Assembly: GCA_009746045.1 (NCBI GenBank)
Contig: RPFO01000106.1
Coordinates: 315,001-375,000, forward strand
Length of the DNA: 60,000 nucleotides
Reading direction: 5' to 3'
Origin: Mesostigma viride
Lineage: Eukaryota > Streptophyta > Mesostigmatophyceae > Mesostigmatales > Mesostigmataceae
The notes below the pieces were generated by a model. That model made no database searches. It worked only from the letters and a program-made list of their open reading frames with translations, and was not told the DNA's origin. The first letter of the stretch is position 1. Each line of letters starts with the position of its first letter. Below are positions 9,623 to 19,723 of this stretch, in pieces. The translations under genes and the position numbers were made by a program.

Positions 9623-10194
9623 TGTTACGCCGCAAGCCTCGGCCGCCACCTCTACCTCTACCTGTCCTGATACTACCTAAACTAGTAAGGCCGCCTCTAG
9701 TTAAACCCCTAGCGAAAGACGAACGAGACGATCCAGATCTCAATGCATTTACATATGTGCTACTGTAATACGCCATAAGCCATTTAACCAAACCCGTTTA
9801 CTCCAGGAATAGAGGAAGGAAACACAACTACACTGCCGTGACCCAAGCTAATATGTGTTAATTCATTTAACACACGCCGAGTGACCACACAAGGAGTGGA
9901 ACGTGCATAAATGGTCACCAACGGTCCAACAGGCTCGGGCCGACCTGGCCCTCGCCTGCAGAAACACAGAAACATAGGCAGGTGCACAGATGCACGCCGG
10001 TCCACTACATTCTACCGAAGGATAAGGACCACTAATAAAGTACGCGGCGCGGCGCCCAAAGGCACCCAATATACCACAGTACTGTTACGAGGACAATCAT
10101 GTCCCAGCTAGAACTACACGTAAACCTAGGAACAACCGAGGCCAAGGACCTAATTTACGTCCGTAACTACAACGAATTGTTACGCGACGTAACA
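9623..10194 (-). repeat. LTR of older Gypsy copy G0 (minus strand)
   Basis: 572 bp from TGTTACGCCGCAAGCC to CGCGACGTAACA, the reverse complement of the G1 LTRs (11214-12267 and 39685-43963 without their inserts). TG...CA ends lie within a longer inverted repeat TGTTACG/CGTAACA. The adjoining C-rich block at about 10195-10206 is the complement of the polypurine tract. It is the 3' LTR of an element reading leftwards. Confidence 0.85.
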
Positions 10195-10568
10195 CCTCCC
10201 CCCCCACAAAAGGTAGGGAGCCCTCTCCCTACGCAGAGAGAGGAAACCAAAGGGGTAGGAAAAACCTAATGCACCCAGCACACACCAACACAATTGATAG
10301 ACCATCCCAGATACAAAGCACCAATAGTTCACACGGTCTCCACCACCACGCCGGGTGGTGTAGGGTTAGCCAGCACCAAGCCTGGTGGGAGGTTCCCCTA
10401 ACTGCCTGGAACGGAGTCCTGGCCGGGGGAGGACGGCACTGGGCAGGACACACAGAGTAAACACATCAGCACTAAGGACCAAGAACAGCCAACCAACTGG
10501 CCAGGATATGAGGGCGACTCTATATACCGGAGGGACAACACCCTCAGGTCGGGCCTAAGGCCCTCTAT
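10195..10568 (-). other. 3' untranslated region of G0
   Basis: Matches in reverse complement the 39312-39684 region of G1, between the last ORF and the 3' LTR. Non-coding in both copies. Confidence 0.7.
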
Positions 10569-11213
10569 CTAGTGGCCATCCGTCTGATAAGTGCCACGAG
10601 AGGCCAGCAGGACCTCCAGGTAGGCCTGGTAGTGGGCCACATCCTCGGCATTGTCATGCCTATCTACAGTGAGGAAAACATCGGCCCACACGCCGTACGT
10701 CAGGAAAAAGGCCCAGAAAGGCCCAGTAATACCTATGCTGCGTAAGAACGACCTGGCCACGGGCCCAGTCCAGGAAACCACAGGCAAAGAGGCGAAGGAA
10801 AGGCTCTACTGCGATCAAACAGAGGGCCCGCAGGAGTAGGCGGTGGTACCGGATCCGAGGGCGCAAACCCGTCGGGAAGAACAGATCTACCAGGGGCTCC
10901 ACGTTAGACGGCCACATCCGGATGTGCCGAACCTCTCGGGAGCGCCACCGACGAGCACACTGTCACGACCCGAATGTCTCTAGGTAGTCGCTGGCCCGAG
11001 GAGGAGGGTGGCCACAGGAGTCTAGACCCTGGCCCGGGATGGGCGCTGGACGACGGGCATCCCACTCCAGGATGGGCTGGAGAACCGTGCTGTACGTAGC
11101 ACCCGGTACCGCAGGAAACTCTACCGTAAGGGCATCCGAAGCCATAATGCCCAGAGGCGGAGGGTAAGCCCACTGGAACCCACCGTAGGTGTCCAAGTCG
11201 TTGTGACGCCTAG
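10569..11213 (-). pseudogene. C-terminal part of the extra 3' ORF of G0
   Basis: Reverse complement of the end of the G1 extra ORF (38690-39311), with the same C-terminus (SRGTYQTDGH, then stop). Small indels put it in more than one frame (for example around 10710 and 10960). The gene is cut at 11213 by insertion of G1; its continuation lies at 43964-44134 on the other side. The function of this ORF is unknown; see 36973-39311. Confidence 0.7.
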
Positions 11214-12267
11214 TGTTACGTCGCGTAACAATTCGTTGTAGTTACGGACGTAAATTAGGTCCTTGGCCTCGGTTGTTCCTAGGTTTACGTGTAGTTCTAG
11301 CTGGGACATGATTGTCCTCGTAACAGTACTATGGTATATTGGGTGCCTTTGGGCGCCGCGCCGCGTACTTTATTAGTGGTCCTTATCCTTCGGTAGAATG
11401 TAGTGGACCGGCGTGCATCTGTGCACCTGCCTGTGTTTCTGTGTTTCTGCAGGTGAGGGCCAGGTCGGCCCGAGCCTGTTGGACCGTTGGTGACCATTTA
11501 TGCACGTTCCACTCCTTGTGTGGTCACTCGGCGTACGTGTGTTAAATGAATTAACACATATTAGCTTGGGTCACGGCAGTGTAGTTGTGTTTCCTTCCTC
11601 TATTCCTGGAGTAAACGGGCTTGGTTAAATGGCTTATGGCGTATTACAGTAGCACATATGTAAATGCATTGAGATCTGGATCGTCTCGTTCGTCTTTCGC
11701 TAGGGGTTTAACTATAGAGGCGGCCTTAATTAATTAATTAATAAGCACGTGACTGCGTCACGTGGGTGCCAATACAGAGTAAAGGAACCTTCAACCCTAT
11801 ATACACAGTGAGAAGGAGGGAGGGCGCCCTAGCTTCTCTCACTGCCGCAGGTGGGCAGGCCACAGAGCGCTCTCTCCACGGCATGGTCAGTGCCGGGGCG
11901 CAACACTGTGGGTGCAATACAACCAGTGCAATACCATAGGTAGGCTGACGCATAGCTTATGCTACAAATGTGAGGTGGGCTCAAGACGTCGGCTAATTAA
12001 GGCGCAAGCTGATGGCCACAAGGTGCCAGAGCTAATTGAAGGTACTATAACGCTGTGCGCTAATATCGTTTCAAGTGCTGTAATGCCTAAGCTATCCCAT
12101 CATCGATTGCCCCCATCTAGACAACTAGCTGGAGTGCTCTATCCCGGGGAAGCCCGGGGGGGCTTCCACAGTTTCTTGTTGACGTAGAGGCGGCCTTACT
12201 AGTCTAGGTACTAAGCATCAGAACAGGTAGAGGTATAGAGGTGGCGGCCGAGGCTTGCGGCGTAACA
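11214..12267 (+). repeat. 5' LTR of G1 (interrupted)
   Basis: Starts TGTTACGTCGCG, ends GCGGCGTAACA. It is about 580 bp once the 456-bp insert and its duplication are discounted. TGG occurs two bases after its end (12269-12271), a plausible start of the tRNA primer-binding site; the tRNA was not identified. Confidence 0.85.
11729..12184 (-). mobile_element. Non-LTR retroelement copy in the 5' LTR of G1
   Basis: 456-bp insert flanked by a 14-bp duplication TAGAGGCGGCCTTA (11715-11728 and 12185-12198). The left end is an (AATT)n tract, which on the minus strand is a (TTAA)n tail, so the element lies 3' end left. No ORF. Long target duplication plus simple tail indicates LINE-mediated insertion (a SINE or a truncated LINE). 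Confidence 0.75.
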
Positions 12268-12795
12268 ATGGACTCGGAGGTAGTTTAGATAGAGAGCGAG
12301 ACGACGATCCTCTGCAACATACGTCATTGAATCAACCCTTCCGCGACTGGGAAAATGAAGACGACACCTACTTGACAGGTAATGGGCGGGTCGCCTGCGA
12401 GCTAGGGGGGTAGTGCTGCCCGATTCGGGACACGCCCTGCCTAGAAGATAGACCTGCTCGAAGCGGAAAATCCTTTTATAGATAGCTCCTTTTCCTCGTT
12501 TTGTTTTCCTGAGAAATGTTGCTTACTGTCGTAGACAGGTGATGGTTTTGGTTCGACGGTAGAGAGACGGCTAGCGTCTCGTAGATTACACTTTTTCTGC
12601 ATCTTGCCTGCTTTGTATTTAGACGACCCATCGCCGGACGCAGAATTCTTGAAACCGGATACTTACGACCACCTGGCGCTGGAAACCTCGTCCCTGCGTG
12701 CGTCGTCAATCTGGTTCGGTTTCAGACACCCGAGATAAGTCGCCTTCTCCTCGTTCTCCTCATTTGACTACTCAAGACCAACCAGGTGCGTTACC
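12268..12795 (+). other. G1 leader between 5' LTR and first ORF
   Basis: Non-coding leader of about 530 bp, expected to hold the primer-binding site and packaging signals. No ORF of note. Confidence 0.5.
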
Positions 12796-13197
12796 ATGAG
12801 CCAGCGGCGATCTTTTACTGCTCCTTCCCATTCTTCTAGTGATAATAGTCTAGCTAAATATTACGTAGTGATTACGCCTCAATGGTCCTCCATTTTCCTT
12901 TCTTGGTCCGACGCTAGGAAGATCGTTCAGAATCGTGTATACAGCGTAATTAGGTATAAGAAATTTATGTCCTTCGAAGAAGCTCAGCAGTTCCTTATAG
13001 ATCATATCCAATCAGATTTAGGCCTGCACGTACGCCCTATTCCTCATGGTCGTCCTCCCGTAGAAGCTCTAGTCTTTGCTACCCCTCCTTCTTCTCCCCC
13101 TAAACGGGCTGCATCTGCATCTGCCTCAGATACTCCTCTGGCCAAGTGCACTTTGGAGTTTGGTTCCCTATCCATTACTGTTGTTAAAAAGGATTGA
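12796..13197 (+). CDS. Small ORF with RNase H1 hybrid-binding/viroplasmin-like domain
   Basis: 133 residues, upstream of and separate from gag. Residues 21-72 resemble the Cauli_VI/RNase H1 N-terminal fold: KYYVV, then a short strand and SW (FLSWSDARKIV), ending YKKFMSFEEAQQFL. The family pattern is YYVV...SWxExxxxV...YKKFxSxEEAxxFL. In known proteins this domain binds RNA:DNA hybrids or double-stranded RNA. A replication or nucleic-acid chaperone role in the element is inferred. The C-terminal half is Pro/Ser/Ala-rich. The start is the ATG after GTTACC, and the same start is used in G2 (59846 on the minus strand), where the protein is 130 residues with nearly the same sequence. Conservation in two copies argues for selection. 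A free-standing domain of this type ahead of gag is unusual. Confidence 0.75.
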   Translation: MSQRRSFTAPSHSSSDNSLAKYYVVITPQWSSIFLSWSDARKIVQNRVYSVIRYKKFMSFEEAQQFLIDHIQSDLGLHVRPIPHGRPPVEALVFATPPSSPPKRAASASASDTPLAKCTLEFGSLSITVVKKD

Positions 13198-13288
13198 TTT
13201 TAATTTTGTCCTTGCTTCAGACCTTCAAGGTTTTTCCTTTTTCCTTTGTTGCTTTCATCTAGATTCCTATTCCTTTACTTAATTAAAA

Positions 13289-15027
13289 ATGGATCCAGTG
13301 GGTGGAGATATGTCGCCTATACCTACCAATAATAATAATAATAACAATAACAATACTCGTGGTAACCGACGGGACTCCTTGGAAACGGTACACCATCTTA
13401 CCCCTCAAGGTATTCTGCGTACCTCACCTCCTTCTCCTGTTGCTGGTGGTCGCCGTCGTCCCTCAATTACCCCACCTACCTATGAACAACGTATTTCACA
13501 AGTCAGATTTAGTGATGAACCTTCTTTTGCTGTGAACCAGGCCCCTGCTCCTCCTGCAACCTTGGCTCACCCCTTCAGCAGGTCCTCACTCACTAACAAT
13601 GCTTCTAGGCCTCCTTCCCACCCTGTGCCTTCAATGCCTGCCATTAATTAACACGGGTCGTACCTCTGCCCCTGTCGGCCCTTCTGGGCGCCCTAGTGCA
13701 GTTCCCTTTTACCCACCTGCTTCCTGGTCCTACCCTGAGACGGCCTATGAGGCTGCCCAGGTCCCTACCCGTGTGGCTGATTTAGAAGTTAATAATGATT
13801 TCAGTACCACATGTGCCCCTAGATGATAGGAATTATGATCATTTTGCCTACTCCTCTCTTCGTGAGCAATATACTGTTCCCTTCTCCTATGGGCACCATC
13901 CTGAAACGGTGGCTCCCTCTAGACCCCTACCCAAAACTTTTCCTATCCCTTCCTTCTATCCCGCTTATGTAGCAGTGGAAGATAGTGGCCCTATGGGAAA
14001 AACTGATTCTTCTAATCCCCCTAAGCCTCCTGCTCTTCCCCTCTTTGCCAACCTTCCTAAGCTGGATGTCAAGTCTACCCCTCAACAGTTTTTCACTTTC
14101 ATTATGTTGCTCACCCAGAACACAGAGTCTTGGCAGAACCACAATAGGTGGCGCCTCTCTGATGCTGTACTAGTTCCTCATTATCTTACTACCTGCATTA
14201 CTCCTGAGCTTGCTAACCTCATCCAGTGTGAGTCTCTTGCCTCTCATGCCTACCCAAACTCTGTAGCAGAATTGTTTAAGCGTTTAGAGAACCATTTAGT
14301 CCCTCCCGATGCAGATTGGCAGGATAGATTAGCCTTTGGTACCTTGCAGCAGGGTACCAAATCCTTCAAAGAATATATGAAAGAGTTTGATGCCCAGATG
14401 GTACGAATTAGGGATTTGTCGGGCGCAGAAGTACGTGCCCGCTTCCTTCAGGGCCTCAGTAGACCCTTATTGCGTGAAGTCAAGCGCCAGTTCTCTGCCT
14501 ACCGTTTTACTGACCTGCCCCTCAAGCATGTGCGGCAGCATCTTTTACGAGTAGCAGATTTCTTCTCCACGCCTTCTCTTCCTACCCGTTCCCGTATTAA
14601 TAATATTAGTCTTACCCCTGAGGAGGAGAACTCCTATGTAGAAGAATTAGATATTTGTGTGACTGACCTTTCAGCTCTGGATGTCTCTCATATCACCTGC
14701 TATCATTGTAAGGAAGTAGGTCATCTTAAACGTGAGTGCCCCAAGTTCCTTTCGGGTGCTCCCCCTCATCCCGACGCTCGCCCTCCTCGTACCCCTCAGC
14801 GTGCTCCTATTCGTCCCACTTCAGGACGCGTTCCTTCAGCTACCCCTAGTAGGCTGAATGCTGTGCAGACAGGATCCCCAGGGTTCCCCTATGATAATCA
14901 GGCTCCCGCACCCTCTTCAATCCCTCGTGACCCTCCAGCAGTGGCTTTTCCGCCAGGGTCTTCTTCGGGGTTAGTTCCTATGGATTTGGGGGGGAGGGGG
15001 AACAGTAGGCCTGTCAGCCGGGGGTAA
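13289..15027 (+). pseudogene. G1 gag with CCHC zinc knuckle, frame-broken
   Basis: Structural protein for particle assembly. N-terminus MDPVGGDMSPIP is followed by a poly-Asn run and a Pro/Ser-rich stretch. The capsid-like part has WQNHNRWRLSDAVLVPHYLT and FGTLQQGTKSFKEYMKEF, as in retrotransposon gag domains. One CCHC knuckle, CYHCKEVGHLKREC, lies near 14698-14740, with a basic, Pro-rich tail. Compared with G2 there are two 4-nt gains: TTAA duplicated at about 13646-13652 and CATG inserted at about 13804-13811. These give three frames (13289-13651, about 13599-13826, 13795-15027). Without them the frame would be single. The gag stop at 15025-15027 is overlapped by pol in the +1 frame. Confidence 0.85.
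14975..15027 (+). other. Gag-pol overlap, probable +1 frameshift zone
   Basis: Pol has no ATG at its start. Its frame is open from 14975, just after a TAG at 14972-14974, so the switch from gag must occur within 53 nt that include the G-run at about 14988-15000 and the CGG-GGG-TAA stop context. G2 shows the same arrangement (gag stop at 55827, pol frame open across it). This fits +1 frameshifting as in Ty3, but the slip site is not proven. Confidence 0.5.
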
Positions 15028-16200
15028 CCTGGACAGGTCCTTAGATAGTACCCCAGATAATAATTTTTGCTTGCCTGTTTTTATAACCTCTGTAGGAGCT
15101 GAATCATCCCTACCACTACGTGTGCGTCCTCTTATGTTCTTGAATGGTGGCTTAACCGTCCCTCATACTGTTGTAGACCCCTTTTTGCATGCTGATGAAC
15201 TCTTGAATGTCTCTGTGTTAGTGGATAGCGGTGCGGCTAGCTCCTTTGTGAGCGAGGCCCTAGTTAGGCGTTTAGGACTAGTCCCTACCCCTCACACAAA
15301 AACGGTCACGGTCCATTATGCTGATGGTCGCACCAGTCATTCCCCGGGTACGGTGTCCCTTCCCCTGGTCATACAAGGACGTACGGTCAACCTGACGGCC
15401 ACTATAGGCCCTATCACTACAGCTGATGTATTACTAGGATTAGATTGGCACCAGGATAATAAAATTACTATTAATTATGATACTATGGTCATTTGGTTTC
15501 CAGATAGCTCTTACTGGGTACCGGAACGTCATTATAGATTAGAAAATTTATCCTTGGTAGATATTACTCCTCCTACACCTGGTGATCCTCCTGTGAGACC
15601 TATACCTGAAGTATTAATGTCCAATGACGAATTGCGATCTGAACTAAAGGAATATGGATACCTATTATGTATGTTCCTTCAGTTAGAAGTACAAGAGATA
15701 CCTATCCCTAATAATAGTGTGGATATAGATGTAAACACAGTGGATACAATAGGAGTGGGATTTACTGAAAATGAAATAGTAAGATACATGGCTGTGATAG
15801 ATTCCTCAAAAGTATTTGAAGAAAAGACTCCTTCTTATCCTCCTCCTCGTTCTGTTTTACACCGTGTAGTTATCAAGGACGGTGCAGTTCCTACGCACTC
15901 TCCGATGTATAGAATGGGCCCTACCGAATTAAAGGAACTAAAACAGATTTTAGTGTCACTATTAGAAGCAGGATTGATAGAGCCTAGTAACTCCCCCTAC
16001 TCCGCTGGTGTCCTGTTAGTTCCTAAGCCAAATGGCAAGTTTCGCCTAGTTACTGATTATAGGAAGTTAAACGATATTACTGTGAAGTCTAAATACCCTC
16101 TACCTCGTATTGATGATATATTTAATAAGGTTAAAGGTTCTACCTGTTTCACAGTACTAGATTGTGCGGATGGTTTTTGGCAACTACGTATAGCTCCTGA
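15028..16200 (+). pseudogene. G1 pol, first part: aspartic protease and RT N-terminus
   Basis: Open frame from before 15071 to the Copia insertion. Counting from 15071, the protease active site is VLVDSGAASSFV (D52), with the flap/C-terminal motif VLLGLDWHQDN about 75 residues later. The RT begins near residue 270: LIEPSNSPYSAGVLLVPKP, then FRLVTDYRKLNDIT and the first catalytic aspartate in TVLDCADGFWQLRI (D364). The gene is cut after CCTGA at 16196-16200 and continues at 32224 in the same protein context. The protein would be a polyprotein cleaved by its own protease. Confidence 0.85.
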
Positions 16201-16658
16201 AGTTAGATGAGATGCTTAGGCTGACACACGGATTTCCGGCCTGCGCGCCGCGTATTGCCTACCGCGGCTGAGCGGGACACCTCAGTACAGTACGGCAGGG
16301 TGTACGGTACTGAGGTGTCATGTGGACCGATGTGCGGTTAGTGCCAGACTGTGCCTAGACTCTAGCTCGACCCGCCAGACCCGGGTTATCCGGTTCTGGA
16401 CGGGCCGAGTGTAGTTGATGCTAGTGACGTGGTCGCATGGCATTCACAGTGTACAGTTGTCCACTGGTGAGGTGCTGCAGGTAGCACCGCCATAGGCATA
16501 TAGGCGTAGCACTGGGGAGTGCCGCAGCACCCGAGTTTGCCCAGACGTTCCATTCTGAGCCCTCAGCTTCCATTGCTCTCTCATTGTATTATTGTAATAC
16601 AATCATCATTCGCTCTCAGCTTCAGCAGTTGTTCGTCGTCCCTAGTCTCCATCCAACT
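16201..16658 (+). repeat. 5' LTR of the Copia element
   Basis: Starts AGTTAGATGAGATGC, ends CCATCCAACT. It is followed at once by TGGACTGAAAAG, a plausible primer-binding site (TGG pairs with the tRNA CCA end). Confidence 0.9.
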
Positions 16659-16702
16659 TGGACTGAAAAGTTCGATATTTTTTTTACAAGAAAAAAAAAG
16701 AT

Positions 16703-18832
16703 ATGGCTTCCATCAACGGCAACAACGGCAACAACAACAAGGGGAAGGCGCCTGCCAGGCGCACCTCACCCCGACTTTCGCCGGAGGGCACGCCCTCCAC
16801 CAACGATGCGAGGGTGACGCCCAACGTCACCTTCCGCACGGTGGTCGCTGACCACCCCAGGCGTCGGACCCCGCAGGTGGGGCCCGGCGCCCGGGGGATG
16901 GCGAGCGGTCGGCCGTTTGCCACTGGCGGTTCGTCCGCCATGGCACCTGGGGGGCAGGTCCCCCGGGCACGTAATTCCCCCGTCGCAGGTGACGGGGGTC
17001 GTGAGCGGAGTGATTCCTCTGAGGAGGATGGGGAGGTGCAGCCTGCGAGGTCACGGCCCTCGCTCGAGATTTCGACACAGACGCCTGCGACGTCTGGGAA
17101 CCTTTCGGTGGGCCGACAGATGGCCACCATGGACATTGACCGGTATGGGGAACATGTTCCGCCCCCGGTCGCGTTCGGGCGCCCACCCCATTTTCTCCCC
17201 CTTGGGGAGGACGACATCCCGGCGTTCATTTCGGTGAACGGCCGGATCATGCACCAACGTTTTCAGCTGCTTCCAGATGAGCAGATCCACGCGATAGAGG
17301 TTCATCGGGTGCACACGCTGCTCGAGGGGCGTCTTAGGATGCAGATCCCACTGGTTCAGGTGGCAGTTTGGCTGTGGTGTTACGCCAATCGGCCGAGGCA
17401 CAACCCCGGCACTGTTGATCAGTGGGCATCCAGGCAGCGTCAGAGAGAGGCGCTGCGCGTGGTCGCCAGACCGGAGATCGCGCTGACTCCGTTGGGGCCG
17501 TGGCCCCAAGTCACGCCAGTTGGCTGGGGCCCGGATAGGCGTGAGGCGGCTGCGATGCCGCCTGCGACGGAGCGCGGGGCGGCAGACGCCCCCAACACGC
17601 CCATGGGTGGTGAAGCCACCCAGGACCCTCTGGCAGGTCAGAGGGTCCAACCTCAGCCGCGAGCTCCCCCGCCCAGCGTGGGGGCCAGGTGGCTGAGGAG
17701 GCCACCGGGGTCGCAGGGACCCCGGCGGCGACACAAGCGCCCGGGGTCGCAGGGACCCCGGCAGCGACGCCGGCGCCTCCGGCGCTGGCGGGGGATGCAG
17801 CCCCCATGGAGGGTGTCACGGGCACCTCCAGCGGCTCTGGGGGGCAGGCCCCATCTAGCCGCAACAGGGACAAGTCCCTGGCAGGGCCGGAGGGGCCTCA
17901 GGGTCCCACCAGGGCTGGGCAGCAGCCAGCACAGCTGGCAGGCGACCTGGAAGGTCGGGACTTCATCACCCTGGGTGATGAAGCCGTGTGGCGTGCCATA
18001 CAGGCAGCCACAGCCTCCTTCCGTGGGCTGGCCGACAGGAGCCAGCAGATGCACGTCGCGGAGGCGGGCAGCCTGGTGTGTGCGATTATCACGCACATCC
18101 TGGGCTTGCCCAACCTCCATGCAGACACACGCAGGGTGTGTGATGACCTGCTGCCTGCCCTGCAGGCCCTCCTCTCAGGAAGGAGGGTGCAGGGTAACAG
18201 GACTGCCCTGGTGCGCCTCCTGGAGCTCCTACATAATGCCATCCTGGCAGGGGCGGGTAGGTGGCTGCCTACCTGGCTGCATCATGATCTTACTAACCCT
18301 ACTGACGATGAAGTGTCCCTCTCTCCCACCTTCCATGATTGGGAGGAGGCCCGCAGCAGGAGGCGGGAAGGGACACACACTCACACCCCCACCCAGCCCA
18401 CCCCTATGTTGCCTAACCATCCTACACAGCCCATGTTTGCCTCTCCTGCTCAGCTCACTCAAGTAGCATTTCCCTCTCAGCATGTTGCTCCTGTTAATGC
18501 TGCAGCAGCAACCCCATCTTCTCCCTCTCCCCCTGCATCCCCCTCTAGGTTGCCCACTTACAATGAAAACCGTCCTGTGGATAGGATTAATGTTAGGGGG
18601 CTGCCTGAGGGGTATACAAGGGAGCAGGGGAATCATGCACTTCTCTCTCTTCAGCTGGCTAGGGAGGAACTGAATGTCAAGAATTGGTTTGGATCTCTCA
18701 TGCAGGGGGATTTTTACCATCAGTCCTCCTCTCAGATTCAGAATCTCATCCTTGTCTTCCAGCGTAGGTATCCCAAGTGGCAGGACACGCAGGCTAGGGC
18801 AGTTTGGGAGGCTTTCATGAAGGAGCTAACTG
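16703..18832 (+). pseudogene. Copia gag, first part
   Basis: ATG at 16703 follows an A-rich stretch just inside the LTR. The protein starts MASINGNNGNNNKGKAPARR and has a basic, Pro/Arg-rich first third, then a structured part (DDIPAFISVNGRIMHQRFQL; VAVWLWCYANRPRHNPGTV). Near 17660-17690 the coding frame changes (frame of 16703 to frame of 17689) in GC-rich repeats. The second frame carries a helical block, FITLGDEAVWRAIQAATASF and LVRLLELLHNAILAGAGRWL, and continues to the CACTA insertion at 18833. With the insert and one TG set aside, the frame runs on into 26373. The frameshift could be mutation or a base-calling error in GC-rich repeats. Confidence 0.65.
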
Positions 18833-18845
18833 CACTAGGAAGGGG

Positions 18846-19395
18846 GGTGTGACATTTTGTGATATTTTGTGACATATCACGTGACATTTTGTGATGTGGA
18901 TGTGACAAAATGTGACACTTTGTGATTTTTTGTGACAAAACTGTGATATTCTGTGACATTTCGTGACAAATCATGTGATAAAACCAGCATATTCTGTGAT
19001 TATCTTTGTGACAAAAACAAGGAAATTATCACAAAATATCAATATCACGACTTGACAAAACGCACTGACAAAATCCGTGACATTATCACTGATATATCAC
19101 GAAAAAAAGGGTGACAAATCCGTGACATTATCACTGATACATCACGAAAAAAAGGGTGACAAATCCGTGACATTATCACTGATATATCAGGAAAAAAGGG
19201 TGACAAAATCCGTGACATTGTCACTGATATATCAGGAAAAAAGGGTGACAAAATCCGTGACATTGTCACTGATAAATCTAGGGAGAAAACAGTGACATAA
19301 AACCACGGGCGATCATGACATATCACACAGATATATCGTGACATGTCACACAGATATATCAGAACACATTCCAAAGCAAAACGGATGAAAAGCAC
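18846..19395. repeat. Left subterminal repeats of the CACTA-ended element
   Basis: Many copies of TGTGACA(A/T)TTTTGTGATA-like motifs in both orientations. At 19070-19280 there are four to five tandem copies of an approximately 60-bp unit containing CCGTGACATT(A/G)TCACTGATA followed by TATCA(C/G)GAAAAAA. Open frames here are repeat artefacts. Confidence 0.85.
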
Positions 19396-19723
19396 GCCTC
19401 GCGATTTCTTTATTACAAATATAAAGATAAATGTAACAGATCTTCATTCTTCATTCTTGATTCTTCATTCTTCAACAGTGATTATCGATCAGTGACAATT
19501 TGCAAACGCCGGCTTGGCGCTTGTCGTTGCGTGACAGAAATCTCGGAATGTTCCTGGAATGCATTAAAAAACGCACATGCGCAAGAAACATGAACGGATG
19601 GTTGGTGTCAATTGTCTCATCTGCCACCGCACCCTAGTAACCAATTCATGAACAAGAAAGCGCTCGGTATAGATCAAGAAAACAAAAACAAACATGCGCA
19701 GCCGTAGTGCCTAGATGACGATG
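19396..19723. other. Non-coding, probable 3' UTR of the minus-strand gene
   Basis: Contains a short TTCATTC tandem repeat at 19440-19475. Lies just downstream of the proposed stop at 19724 on the minus strand. Confidence 0.35.

Noticed and set aside
9034-9791. Overlapping long frames on both strands
   Set aside because: They follow a G/C homopolymer tract and CCACCC-rich sequence; no protein-like pattern.
19077-19395. Frames on both strands within the TGTGACA arrays
   Set aside because: Pure translations of tandem repeats (for example repeated TLSLIYHEKKGDKSV).
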